Shown here in pieces: positions 10,275 to 19,100 of a stretch of DNA of 64,000 nt. Origin of the DNA: Neoarius graeffei (taxonomy: Eukaryota > Chordata > Actinopteri > Siluriformes > Ariidae); assembly GCF_027579695.1 (NCBI RefSeq), contig NC_083571.1, positions 84,829,888-84,893,887 on the forward strand, given 5' to 3'. The translations under genes and the position numbers were made by a program. The notes beneath the pieces were generated by a model. The model ran no database searches. It saw only the letters and a list, made by a program, of their open reading frames with translations, and was not told the DNA's origin. Each line of letters opens with the position of its first letter. Position 1 is the first letter of the stretch.

Positions 10275-12873
10275 TTGAGGACAGATGTGTGATATGGACT
10301 TAAAGCTGTTTGGCACTGGGATGGATGTAAAGCCTGGAACTCCCCCAGTCAGTGCGAGAAGCACGACCCCTACCTCAAGTCCTTACAGGTGTGTACAGTC
10401 TTGGACATAAGAACACATTTCATGGTTTCAAAGCTAAGTTTTCATGATCAGGATATTGAGGACAAAAAAAATCCACATTTTAAGACCCTTTTTAGTACTT
10501 TAAATTGCGAGTATAATGACTGATACTGACATGATTTTTAAATGCATAATTTTATTATAATAAAGGTTATTGCATGTACATGGTTTCTATTGGTTAGTGG
10601 ACCCAATCATATTTGTCACATGGTGCATTATGTATGTTCTGCAACATAACTTCATGCCGTTGTTTCAGACTGAAAATATTCATGTATTTTTATTGGAGGT
10701 GTGGGTTTGTTTGGTTTTTTTTAATGTTATCCCTACCACTATGCTCTAGAAACACTATAAATGCTGGAAAAATTGGGCTGCTGGAAAGTAATTTTTCATT
10801 CACAAATTTATTAAGAACATGTTCATAAAACATATGTATTCAACACTTTAAAGTGCCATTCCACCATTGGATGTATTTTTTTGGCATAAAATACAATATA
10901 TTTTATGACATGACTAGACAGAGAAATCTTTTAGCTTCAAAATGATGCATCAAACACAATTTTTTGACAACGACAAGTATATTAATTTTGCGACCAGTCA
11001 CCTACCCTTTTAATTTCCACGCGGTAGTGAAACGTGATGTCATCGGCAGGTTCCCCTTCTTGTGTACCACGTCACGTGTGACGTGACGCAGATTATCAGC
11101 AATGGCAGATAGAACGCGATTGTCAGCTCCGGAAAAGAAGCGAAGGAAAATAGCAAGTGATGCCCAAAGGAGACGGTCGATGGTGAATATCGGCACAGCA
11201 ATCGACAAGTGGAAATCGCGTTCTATCCGCCATTGCTGATAATCTGTGCCACGTCACACGTGACGTGGTACACAAGAAGGGGAACCTGCCGATGACATCA
11301 CGTTTCACTACCGCGCGGAAATTAAAAGGGTAGGTGACTTTGGTCGCAAAATTAATATACTTGTCGTTGTCAAATTATGTTTATCATTTTGAAGCTAAAA
11401 GATTTCTCTGTCTAGTCATGTTGTCATAAAATATATTGTATTTTATGCCAAAGAATACATCCAATGGTGGAATGGCACTTTAACCCAGACACTGTGGAAC
11501 TGTTGCTTTCTTTCTTCTGGCTAATGTGACTGACTTATCAAGCCAACCGTCTTTCAAAACATCAATGTCTTTCCCAAATCAAGAAACACTTATTCAGGCA
11601 ACAGTTGATAATCTAATGATATTAAGATTTACATTACTTCAGAAATGTTTGATAGACATGCAGTCAGAATTTGCTATAAAGCTATAATTATCTTGGAGTG
11701 CTTAGTCACGTGGAATCCTTTAAGCTGTATTTTATTATAATGGCCAGATGATTTTTCTGAATGTTCCATCACCTGAAAATTTGGGCTAGCCTCAAGATGT
11801 GTGTGGGGTTTTTTTTTTTTTTTTAAGTATATACAAGTGGTAGTTGAGGGGTGAGTACTTTGCTAAAACCTTATACCCTTTTCCACAGGCTTTTCTTTAG
11901 AGTACAAGACTTTTTTTTTTTTTTTTTTTTTTAAACAGAACTGCTTTTAATTTTATTTATTTTAAACACACGCACATCGATTTCATCATACAATGAGTTT
12001 CCCTAGGCACTGAGCATACATTTAAATATAAAGCTTGATCTGAATCACAAATTCTGTCTTCCTCAGGGCGAGCTCCACAAGTCCCAGCAGTCAGTCCAGT
12101 AAGATGAACAGCATGATGTATCCCAAACAGTTTCAGTCTGGATCACAAGGCATACGAATCCCACAGCACTTCCCTGGACAGTTTAACCCACAGGTAGATC
12201 ACTGAGGGGAATTAATTTAGCTTGAGTAATTAGACTTCATGCAATTGGACAATAACATTACGCAACGCTTCTGTCTCTGTCCTTCATAGATGTTGTCTCA
12301 GCCCAACATGGTGTCTCCTCTGGTTCGTCCCCCTCATGCTAACACTTTTCCTGGAGGGGTACAACGAACCCCTATGGGTCCTCCTATGTCCCCCAACCTT
12401 AGCGGGGGCCTGATGCCACACCCCAGACCCCAGCACCCTCCCCGAGGCCCCTCTGGGCTGCCTCTAGCACCCCGTGGCACACAGGCAGCTCTTAAGGCTG
12501 AGCAGGACCTTAAGGTAATGCAGATAGACTCATGGTATAAAGATTCAGGTTTTCCTATAAGAAGAAATGTATGTTCAGTTAGAGTGATTTGTTCATGAAT
12601 GCACACTGCTTTCCTTCCTACTAGGCTAAACAAAGAGCAGAGGTACTACAGTCCACACACAAGTTCTTCTCTGAGCAGCAGCAGCAGATGAAGTCTGCCA
12701 AGTCTGCTCGTATGGATGGAGCAGGCAAGCCCATTGACAGTGTTGCTCCAAACCACCAGGGGGCTCCACCAGAGCGCACGGAGCCTGACAAACCCACACC
12801 CCTTGCTGCGACCAAGCCTATCCGCACAGGTCCCATCAAGCCCCAGGCCATCAAACCAGAAGAGAGCAAATAA
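708..12873 (+). CDS. prrc2c: PRRC2C (proline-rich coiled-coil 2C), C-terminal 16 exons, 5' end outside window
   Basis: Large, mostly disordered cytoplasmic protein of the PRRC2/BAT2 family, known for RNA association, stress-granule assembly and translation. Sixteen + strand exons join without a frame break: 708-793, 933-1127, 1591-1839, 2035-2127, 5029-5130, 6542-6728, 6869-7075, 7266-7387, 9044-9186, 9295-9529, 9659-9766, 9870-10076, 10285-10388, 12067-12193, 12290-12514, 12625-12873. They total 2639 nt, that is 878 residues plus TAA. Every intron is GT-AG. Recognisable PRRC2C segments include MESARKAWENSP, AQIPAFYMDTSHLF, GGSQLIDTHLLQ and the terminal RTGPIKPQAIKPEE, all as I recall them from the vertebrate protein. 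Composition is rich in Pro, Gln and Ser, with a short Gln run (PQQQQQQTP) in the seventh exon. The paralogues PRRC2A and PRRC2B are less likely because these C-terminal blocks and the MYOC/VAMP4 neighbours fit PRRC2C. The N-terminal two thirds is not in the window. Confidence 0.95.
933..1127 (+). CDS. prrc2c: prrc2c exon
   Basis: 65 codons between atatttttag and gtaagt, phase 0 on both sides. It contains GMERIQFGAPSSGG and ends in RAGPIKPQK, a basic motif that is repeated at the very C-terminus of the protein. Confidence 0.92.
1591..1839 (+). CDS. prrc2c: prrc2c exon
   Basis: 83 codons after ttcccttcag, donor gtatgg. It opens LPDIAAPEQKEYKPGPIGKE and includes a charged stretch (KNRKAKDSRQSEGDG) followed by VPELGGDIEGMITVP. 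Confidence 0.93.
2035..2127 (+). CDS. prrc2c: prrc2c exon
   Basis: 31 codons, ESVTDYTTPSSSLADTVSTG and onward, acceptor gtgttatag, donor gtaagc. The following 2.9-kb intron carries a foldback element and a LINE fragment. Confidence 0.9.
2313..2915. mobile_element. Foldback DNA transposon (MITE), long inverted repeats
   Basis: Roughly 170-190-base inverted arms (2313-2490 against 2735-2915) flank a short AT-rich centre. The ends read TGAGTGATTCCACGC and its complement, and both outer flanks are TATA, a possible target-site duplication. No transposase coding is visible, so it is non-autonomous. It sits inside a PRRC2C intron. Confidence 0.8.
2940..3870. other. Intronic sequence, mostly unclassified
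   Basis: AT-rich sequence with poly-T, poly-A and poly-C runs. From about 3300 to 3700 it looks like an older interspersed repeat (gggccacgtggcc near its start, aacctgtagatggcag near its end), but I see no coding and cannot name a family. Confidence 0.4.
3880..4880 (-). mobile_element. L2/CR1-type LINE reverse-transcriptase fragment
   Basis: Read on the - strand, 4870 to 4560 encodes a decayed RT palm: GIAQGSCLGPLLFTIHVSEL, then HVDDMQLYLSFKP where active LINEs have a YADD-type box, then MELCVKTIHNWMRSEKLKI. The first Asp-Asp survives but the Tyr-Ala is lost. The element is 5' truncated, and its 3' boundary near 3880 is approximate. Family assignment rests on motif resemblance to fish L2-like elements. 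Confidence 0.65.
5029..5130 (+). CDS. prrc2c: prrc2c exon
   Basis: 34 codons after atattcag, donor gtgatg. It encodes VSLPPSLPLPRRETLQQSSS and onward and ends VDLTLK, directly preceding the conserved MESARKAWENSP block. Confidence 0.92.
5748..6454. mobile_element. Near-perfect palindromic MITE flanked by TTAA
   Basis: Two arms of about 350 bases face each other around a centre near 6090-6105 (tatctgagctccgtatc region). The outer ends are AGGAACAGTCCACCG and its complement. Both flanks are TTAA (5744-5747 and 6455-6458). TTAA target sites occur with Kolobok and piggyBac elements, and a start of AGG favours a Kolobok-type MITE; the assignment is inferred. There is no transposase. The overlapping ORFs on both strands are a product of the palindrome. 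Confidence 0.88.
6542..6728 (+). CDS. prrc2c: prrc2c exon
   Basis: Encodes MESARKAWENSPSLVEKSSP, then a Ser/Gly-rich stretch ending PSTSLSG. Acceptor cctcaacag, donor gtatgc, ending in phase 1. This block is among the most PRRC2-specific in the window. Confidence 0.95.
6869..7075 (+). CDS. prrc2c: prrc2c exon with Gln run
   Basis: 69 codons, entered and left in phase 1. It includes SDPPNICKVKPQQLQ and a PQQQQQQTP stretch before VFVSQSAA. Acceptor ttctacag, donor gtaaac. The start is chosen at the GT after that acceptor because it restores Gly across the junction. Confidence 0.9.
7266..7387 (+). CDS. prrc2c: prrc2c exon
   Basis: Encodes SAAQIPAFYMDTSHLFSTPH and then IAQQQGFQPGLSQ, a strongly conserved PRRC2C block. 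Acceptor atgtgcag, donor gtacat. This frame has stops further upstream, so it is seen only once the exons are joined. Confidence 0.95.
7893..8345 (+). CDS. THAP-domain protein encoded by the TTAA element
   Basis: 150 residues. The N-terminal ~90 form a THAP zinc-dependent DNA-binding domain of C2CH type: Cys5 and Cys10 in MPSHCVAGFCSK, then the CSEHF pair near residues 53-56, and the closing AVPTVF at about 86-91, which matches the AVPTxF signature. FKFPRD and W (KWVKQV) positions also fit. The C-terminal third has no recognisable domain and may run into intronic or deleted sequence. THAP domains are common in DNA-transposon proteins and genes domesticated from them. Because the ORF lies within transposon ends, it belongs to the element, not to PRRC2C. 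The reading frame is open, but expression is unknown. Confidence 0.75.
   Translation: MPSHCVAGFCSKTHKDGVSLFKFPRDPELHAKWVKQVRRTRDKWEPSPTSVLCSEHFDLGCFDTLPSLTESLGCAVQHKRVLLPSAVPTVFRRGSTSSYAGSSSRLDILLHSRIKLRSHKLEDVPANIILNVSRIRHSRKLIMLAVCMLH
8471..8715 (-). CDS. Acidic Ser-rich ORF, P2X7-ballast-like N-terminal exon
   Basis: On the - strand an ORF opens MAHENAGELSSASSSSSGSL and continues through ELCCEWDRSEESSDDEHGC and an Asp/Ser repeat to RLDNKDW. There a GTAGGT donor (complement of 8465-8470) would splice onward. I recall similar N-termini in fish proteins carrying the cysteine-rich domain related to the P2X7 C-terminus. The cysteine-rich part is absent here, presumably deleted from this copy. 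The frame is also open further upstream to a Met at 8919, but MAHEN is the better start. Assignment is from memory of the family and is moderate. Confidence 0.5.
9044..9186 (+). CDS. prrc2c: prrc2c exon
   Basis: Encodes PTAVQQIPIPIYAPLQGQ, a Gln-rich linker and DLFSSSMQPYR. Acceptor ttcctgtag, donor gtaacc, ending in phase 2. The matching human block (QQIPIPIYAPLQGQ) supports the identification. Confidence 0.95.
9295..9529 (+). CDS. prrc2c: prrc2c exon
   Basis: 78 codons plus one base. It encodes SQQAFMQNSLSQPSPMMLSG, then LAFQQTSNTQHIPIL and GGSQLIDTHLLQ. Acceptor ttttccag, donor gtgtgg. Confidence 0.95.
9659..9766 (+). CDS. prrc2c: prrc2c exon
   Basis: 36 codons, RQGMSQHSNLYSGQVQQHTQ and onward to SPSSALQQ. 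Acceptor attattgcag, donor gtatcc, phase 0 on both sides. Confidence 0.93.
9870..10076 (+). CDS. prrc2c: prrc2c exon
   Basis: 69 codons, VTVPMPGSQLSLPNFGSGGG, then a Pro/Gln-rich run and PYRGLIGQSAHNMMQPSNK. Acceptor catactag, donor gtgcat. Confidence 0.94.
10238..10277 (+). repeat. (TTTA)n microsatellite
   Basis: About ten TTTA units lie just upstream of the acceptor of the next PRRC2C exon, only a few bases before its gaggacag 3' splice site. Confidence 0.9.
10285..10388 (+). CDS. prrc2c: prrc2c exon
   Basis: Encodes MCDMDLKLFGTGMDVKPGTP and onward to TTPTSSPYR. Acceptor gaggacag, donor gtgtgt, ending in phase 2. It corresponds to the human block ending in IKPGTPP and TTPTSSP. Confidence 0.94.
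10852..11479. mobile_element. TTAA-flanked MITE with coding core
   Basis: Inverted arms of roughly 250 bases with ends AGTGCCATTCCACCATTGG and complement, flanked by TTAA at 10848-10851 and 11480-11483. Between the arms, 11102-11210 reads MADRTRLSAPEKKRRKIASD and continues into a basic stretch. This looks like the truncated N-terminus of the parent element's protein. Kolobok- or piggyBac-like by target site; the exact family is not known to me. Confidence 0.85.
11484..12060. other. Intronic sequence, nothing recognised
   Basis: AT-rich sequence with two long poly-T runs (about 11810-11825 and 11910-11931). No coding, repeat family or splice exon was recognised before the acceptor at 12066. 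Confidence 0.5.
12067..12193 (+). CDS. prrc2c: prrc2c exon
   Basis: Encodes ASSTSPSSQSSKMNSMMYPK and onward to PQHFPGQFNPQ, entered in phase 2 after cttcctcag, donor gtagat. It corresponds to the human NSQSSKMNSIVYQKQFQS block. Confidence 0.94.
12290..12514 (+). CDS. prrc2c: prrc2c exon
   Basis: 75 codons opening MLSQPNMVSPLVRPPHANTF and ending AALKAEQDLK. Acceptor ccttcatag, donor gtaatg. Pro/Arg-rich middle. Confidence 0.95.
12625..12873 (+). CDS. prrc2c: prrc2c terminal coding exon and stop
   Basis: Opens AKQRAEVLQSTHKFFSEQQQ, a helical Gln-rich stretch, and ends IRTGPIKPQAIKPEESK followed by TAA at 12871-12873. The terminal RTGPIKPQAIK matches the human C-terminus closely. Confidence 0.96.
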   Translation, partial: AKQRAEVLQSTHKFFSEQQQQMKSAKSARMDGAGKPIDSVAPNHQGAPPERTEPDKPTPLAATKPIRTGPIKPQAIKPEESK

Positions 12874-14430
12874 ATCAGCATCACCTCCCAACAGGCCTGA
12901 CACATGGGTGGATGCGGTGATTTGATGGAGATAATTGTTAGAGGAAGAGGTAGTTTGAGTTGTGGAGAGAAGAGTGGGATTGCTGGGTGAACTGTAGCGT
13001 GTTATTAAACTATAATCTGTGTGGCTCACTCACCTTTGCCCTGCCTTTCTTCTGCTCCACCACCCACTGATCTCCTGTTCTCTCCATGGTGGAGAGTTTG
13101 TTTTTCCAGTGGACATGAAAAGGTAGACCATAAATGACTGTACATCCCTAATGTACAATGAAGGTATAAAGTGAGAAGAAAGTTAAATTTGCTGCTGGGT
13201 GCATTTTTATAATTAATCCCCTCCCCTTTCCTCAAGTAGAATCACATGTTAGGAGGGCAGTTATTTCCTTTTGTTTATTGAAAAGTTTTGTCTATCCCCT
13301 TTTTTGTTATTGTAGGTAGAGAGAGAAATCTTTGGTTAAAAAAAAGTTTGATTTTTCTATTTTTGATTTTTTTTTTCCAAGCTTTGTGGTTTAAGCAATT
13401 GAGAAAGACATGAAAATGTGCACACCTCCATCTTTCACCTGCGTGTATGGCTACTGCTCACCTTTTTATTTCTTTTTCCTGCTCACCATCATGAAGCAAT
13501 TTTCCCCTGACTGATGTCAAAAACAAGACAGTACAGCTTATATAAAACGCTGAAAAAATGTCTATGCTTTTAATTCCTTTGAGAGAAATGCATGGTTCGA
13601 GTAACAGATTTGATACTTTGCTGGTGAATTTGATTGATGTTCCTACAAGGAGACTTCACTTTGTACCTTCTCTGAATATTAATTCCCACTGGTGAGCTGG
13701 GTCTGAAACGTGTCTACCAGTCTAGAATCTTTAGCCAAAGGTTAGGCATTATAAGAGAGCCCCTTTTATCATACAAAATGGTTTCTCCTCCCCCAATAAA
13801 TAAACGGTTACTAGTTTACTTCAGAGTTGGTCCTGTATGCTTTATCCCTCCACTGTTTGCTGAATGTGAGTGGAGGAGTTTCTGACATTCACACACTTTG
13901 GCACAGCTCCGTCATGCCATGCTGCTGCTGATACTAGAGGTTGGGACCCTGTTCTTTCTGACCAGCTGTCATGATGGAAAGGGGTCGCAGAAAACTGAGC
14001 TTTGGTTTCTCACCAGTGTTTGATATATTAAAAAAAAAAAAACATTTCAAAATGTGAGTCAGCCTCTAGATGGGTGTAAAAGGGCAGAATGATGGGGGGG
14101 GGGAACTGATAGAACTGTAGTTCAGATGCAAAAAAAAAAAAAAAGACTTTTTTTCTGTTGTAATGTCTACAGGCCTCAATCTCCTGGGTCTTTTCCTTCT
14201 CAAGTCCATTTCTTTCATGTTGCTAATACAAATGGGAGGTTGCAGTTATACAGGTGTTTAAGTGTGGCTCCCAAATGACACACGCAAGAGGAAGGAATGG
14301 AGAGGGGAATGATTTTTTTTTTTTCGTTTGTTTTACTTGTACAGGGGTTAAATCGCTGTATTAAAATATGTAAGGTCTTATTTACATTGGTTTGGTTACA
14401 GAAACTAATAAAAATAATATGCTGTCAAAA
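12874..14430 (+). other. prrc2c: PRRC2C 3' untranslated region (inferred)
   Basis: About 1.55 kb without coding. Candidate AATAAA signals lie at 13795-13800 and 14407-14412; the second is followed within 30 bases by a T/G-rich stretch (gtctgacttgatgtggc) and is taken as the likely end. The end is inferred, not measured. Confidence 0.6.
14407..14412 (+). terminator. prrc2c: Candidate PRRC2C poly(A) signal
   Basis: AATAAA in an A-rich context, with a GT-rich stretch downstream. An upstream alternative is at 13795-13800. Confidence 0.5.
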
Positions 14431-14596
14431 ATGAAAAGTCTGACTTGATGTGGCTTTTTATTATTTATTTAAAGCTTGAAATAAGAGGAAAAACCTTAAG
14501 GTAATGATCAAGCCACCATGCATACCTCTTGTGTAGTTAATTCTTCAATAAAGAGTTGAATAATTAAAAATGCTCAGCCATATTCATATGATGATC

Positions 14597-14602
14597 TTTA
14601 TT
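14597..14602 (-). terminator. myoc: Candidate MYOC poly(A) signal
   Basis: TTTATT on the + strand, AATAAA on the - strand, about 770 bases downstream of the MYOC stop codon. The whole 14603-15368 stretch would then be MYOC 3' UTR; no coding is seen in it. Confidence 0.45.
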
Positions 14603-15368
14603 CAGACTGAGTTTGTACTAACATAGTTTCATGAATATCCATAAAAATCAGTATCATGCTGTGTTGATTTTTTAAAAAATGCATATTCTGACTAGCTAAA
14701 GCAAGGTGAGGGAGTTAAAACTTTTAGAACCTGACAAACGTTTTATGTACAAGAATTAGTTTTGTAAATCTGCATAGTTGGGTGTGCTTTCCTCTCCCTC
14801 AGACTTCCTTACAGTGCTGTATACAAACAAATCACAAACTGTAGAAAAATAATTTCTCTAATACAGCAAGTGGGCCATGCCCCTGCAAGGCAGAACATAA
14901 AACTATTCATATTTAAAATAAGATGGTTTGGTAGTTAGCTTTTTTTTTTTTAAAGATAAACAAAAAGGTAAATTCTCTCTTACTCTTGGAATATTCTTAG
15001 ATATGTACATTTTAAATAACGAGTTACAAGCAGAAATGATAAACAAACTGGATCTAGTGCTGCTTTGTTTGACTGGCTACCTGTACTAATGCTGGCACTC
15101 GGCTCAATAATAAATGAAACCGGATCACAAATGGTGCCTGATTGCACTGGAAAAGGACTGATATGTGCCTGTGATTTTTCTGCAGTATGTAGCTACTTAA
15201 ATACATTTCAACTTGTGCATAGGTTTATAAAATGTTTGATGACCGCTACAGATTTTGCTTATGCTTGTGATCATTTCAAACTGTATGCATATGAATAGCT
15301 GCAAAGCCAGCATAACCATATTTTTGCAGTCTACAATCTGCTACCCTCCCAACATACCCCACCCCCAA

Positions 15369-16156
15369 TCACTGTTGCTTCCCCAGCCGGATGTCATAAG
15401 ACACCATATAGTAGTTATCCCAGGCAAAAAGCTTCCTCTGAGCTGGGTTGTAGTCGATCATGCTGTTGTAACGGTGCCGATTTTGGAAGGGGACTGCAAT
15501 GGCCTTGCTTTGGCTGGTGGTTGTGTCAAAGCTGTAGTTGACTGTTGTGTTGGGTGAGGCATAGCTGCCCACGGTGTACAGCCTGCCACAGATCATGAAG
15601 GCATTGGCCACTGTGGTTTTCCGAATGTTGGTCTCCCAGCTCTTCTTGACCTCCAGGCTGTGAGGATCCAGCTGGGAGATCACAATGGCACCTTTAGCCT
15701 TGTTGGTGCTGTAGATGACCCAGAGCCCATTCTCATCTACAGCAAAGTCAATGTCTGTGTAGCCACCCCATGAGTAGGGGAACTGGCCATGGAAGCCGGC
15801 ATGTGGAAGTTCTCGGCGGGCAGCAACACTCTCTGATCCTAACTCGTAGCGAATGAGCATACGGCTACGCCGCCGCTGGTAGTAGAGTGAGCCCCGGTAC
15901 ATAACAGCACCTGTACTCTCTACCGCCTCGGGCAAGAGCAGCACTTTGGCTGGAAAGCCACGAGAGAGCTGATCCATATCTTCATAGCCATAGAGTTGGC
16001 GCACCTCTGTGCCAACTGTGTCGATTCGCCACACCATGTTGGAGCCATAAGGGCTCACAGCTTCTGGGTCCTGCATCCACACGCCATACCTACCAGCGAT
16101 GCTGTCTGCCTTACGGTGGGTCACTGGTTCTCCCACCCACAGCAGCTCACCACAGC
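15369..16156 (-). CDS. myoc: myoc exon 3 (olfactomedin domain)
   Basis: 788 bp, acceptor ttctttttcag, from [11 protein letters not shown] through [20 protein letters not shown] to the stop. It encodes nearly the whole propeller domain in one exon, as in other vertebrate MYOC genes. Confidence 0.95.
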
Positions 16157-19100
16157 CTGAAAAAGAACAGAAAGGTTGCAATAAGAACAACAACTGGGGA
16201 ATTCAGACAGTTGTCCAGTGTACCTTCATGGAAGCTGACAACTAGTCCTGTGGTTGAAAGTTGCATACAAATGGTGAAAGACATTATTTGGCAGATGTAG
16301 ACAAGATTGAAATTAGAATGTAGCAAAGTGTGTTTAAAGAGATCACATGCAATGAAGACATGCCACATCATCCTCGAATTCTTGCGAGGGTAAGTGATCG
16401 GGGTATACTTACCCTTTCCTTTTTTAGCCCCTTGCTAAACATACAGCAAGCCCATTTATAAGCTGGGCAGTTTAGGCTCCAAGTACTGTGGTAAAAATAG
16501 CTGTATTTGTTCTTGTCAGCAGAGACAGCAAGACTAATGTGTGCTGTATTTGTGGCATACAAGAAGTACTGGTATTTGGTTTCAGGCAATTGGATTGTGT
16601 CTTGGAGGTGTGTAATTAAAGTCAAGAGTGCCTTTCTGTACCGCTACTGTCTTCAGTGTTCTCTGGTCTTCGGGCAGGAAATTCAGCGACTTCAGCCTTC
16701 AACTCCTGGTATGACGGACTACCAATGGACCAAGAGGGATCTGTAAGAGAACAAGTAAAAGACAAAACAATGAAAACATAAGGTAGAAGAATGGGTAGCA
16801 TCAACCAAGTGTGAAATAGAACAGTATGTAAAACACCTAGGTGAGTGAAGGTAAAGCAGCGAGTGAACATAAGGCAGAAGGTGGGACAGCACTTGGAGAC
16901 CATACACAACTGCTCCATCCCATATCAAGTGTTACACTGATTTACTTAGTATGTGAAGGAATTGTTTGCACTTTTTTGTCATTCTAAGTAAAGAGCGAAG
17001 ATGCTCCCATCTTACAGTGCTCAGCGTAAATGAGTACACCCCCTTTGAAAAGTAACATTTTAAACAATATCTCAATGAACACAATTTCCAAAATGTTGAA
17101 AAGACAAAGTTTAATATAACATCTGTTTAACTTATAACGTGAAAGTAAGGTTAATAATATAAACTTAGATTATACATTTTTCAGTTTTACTCAAATTAGG
17201 GTGGTGCAAAAATGAGTACATCCCACAACAAAAACTACTACATCTAGTACTTTGGCCTCCATGATTTTTAATGACAGCACCAAGTCTTCTAGGCATGGAA
17301 TGAACAAGTTGGCGACATTTTGCAACATCAATCTTTTTCCATTCTTCAACAATGACCTCTTTTAGTGACTGGATGCTGGATGGAGAGTGATGCTCAACTT
17401 GTCTCTTCAGAATTCCCCATAGGTGTTCGATTGGGTTCAGATCATTAGACATACTTGGCCACTGAATCACTTTCACCCTGTTCTTCTTCAGAAATCCAAC
17501 AGTGGCCTTAGATGTGTGTTTAGGATTATTGTCATGTTGGAAAAGTGCACAACAACCAAGGGCATGGAGTGAGGGTAGCATCTTCTCTTTCAGTATAGAG
17601 CAATACATCTGTGAATTCATGATGCCATCAATGAAATGCAGCTCCCCGACACCAGCAGCACTCATGCAGCCCCACATAAGGACACTGCCACCACCATGTT
17701 TCACTGTAGGCACCATGCATTTTTCTTTGTATTCCTCACCTTTGCGACGCCATACAGTTTTGAAGCCATCAGTTCCAAAAACATTTATCTTGGTCTAATC
17801 ACTCCAGAGTATAGAGTCCCAGTAGTCTTCATCTTTGTCAGCATGGGCCCTGGCAAACTCTAGGCAGGCTTTTTTGTGCCTGGGCTTTAGGAGAGGCTTC
17901 TTTCGTGGACGGCATCCATGCATGCCATTCCTCTGCAGTGTACGCCGTATTGTGTCACGGGAAATAGTCACCCCAGTTTGGCTTTCTACTTCTTTAGATA
18001 ACTGCAGTGAACTTGCATGCCGATTTTCTTCAACCCTTCTCATCAGAAGACGCTCCTGTCGAGGTGTTAACTTCCGTGGACACCTGGACGTCTCTGCGAG
18101 ATGGTTGCAGTTCCATCTTTCTTAAATTTTTGTACCACTTTTGCTACAGTATTCTGACTGATAAGTAAAGCTTTGCTGATCTTCTTGTAGCCTTCACCTT
18201 TGTGGTGTAAAGAAATTATTTTCTTTGGGGAATTCTGAAGAGACAAGTTGAGCATCACTCTCCATCCAGCATCCAGTCACTAAAAGAGGTCATTGTTGAA
18301 GAATGGAAAAAGATTGATGTTGCAAAATGTCACCAACTTGTTCATTCCATGCCTAGAAGACTTGGTGCTGTCATTAAAAATCATAGAAGCCATACAAAGT
18401 ACTAGATGTAGTAGTTTTTGTTGTGGGGTGTACTCATTTTTGCACCACCCTAATTTGAGTAAAACTGAAAAATGTATAATCTAAGTTCTAAGTTAAACAG
18501 ATCTTATATTAAACTTTGTCTTTTCAACATTTTGGAAATTGTTTGTGTTCATTGAGATATTGTTTAAAATGTTACTTTTCAAAGGGGGTGTACTCATTTA
18601 CGCTGAGCACTGTAAGTGACATCCATAATTGTCACTTCATTTAAGCTTGGATGGAAGATCCACAAAAGTCCATTACCTCTTAATAATCTATGTAAAAGCT
18701 GTTTGTGAAGAGTCTGAATTCACCTCTCAGATTGCTTGTGTCTCCTTGTGTTCTGCCTGGCCTGGAGACCAGATGAGAGTGGGATGTGCCTATAGGGCAA
18801 AAAGCAAGTCACATTTCCAGATTGAAAAAAAGGACATTTTACACTAACTTGTGTTTTCTTGGTCTCATCTCATCTCATTATCTCTCGCCGCTTTATCCTG
18901 TTCTACAGGGTCGCAGGCAAGCTGGAGCCTATCCCAGCTGACTACGGGCGAAAGGCGGGGTACACCCTGGACAAGTCGCCAGGTCATCACAGGGCTGACA
19001 CATAGACACAGACAACCATTTACACTCACATTCACACCTACGGTCAATTTAGAGTCACCAGTTAACCTAACCTACATGTCTTTGGACTGTGGGGGAAACC

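Noticed and set aside
16375-16420. U1 snRNA-like phrase atacttaccc
   Set aside because: Only about ten bases match the U1 5' end; no stem-loops or Sm site follow.
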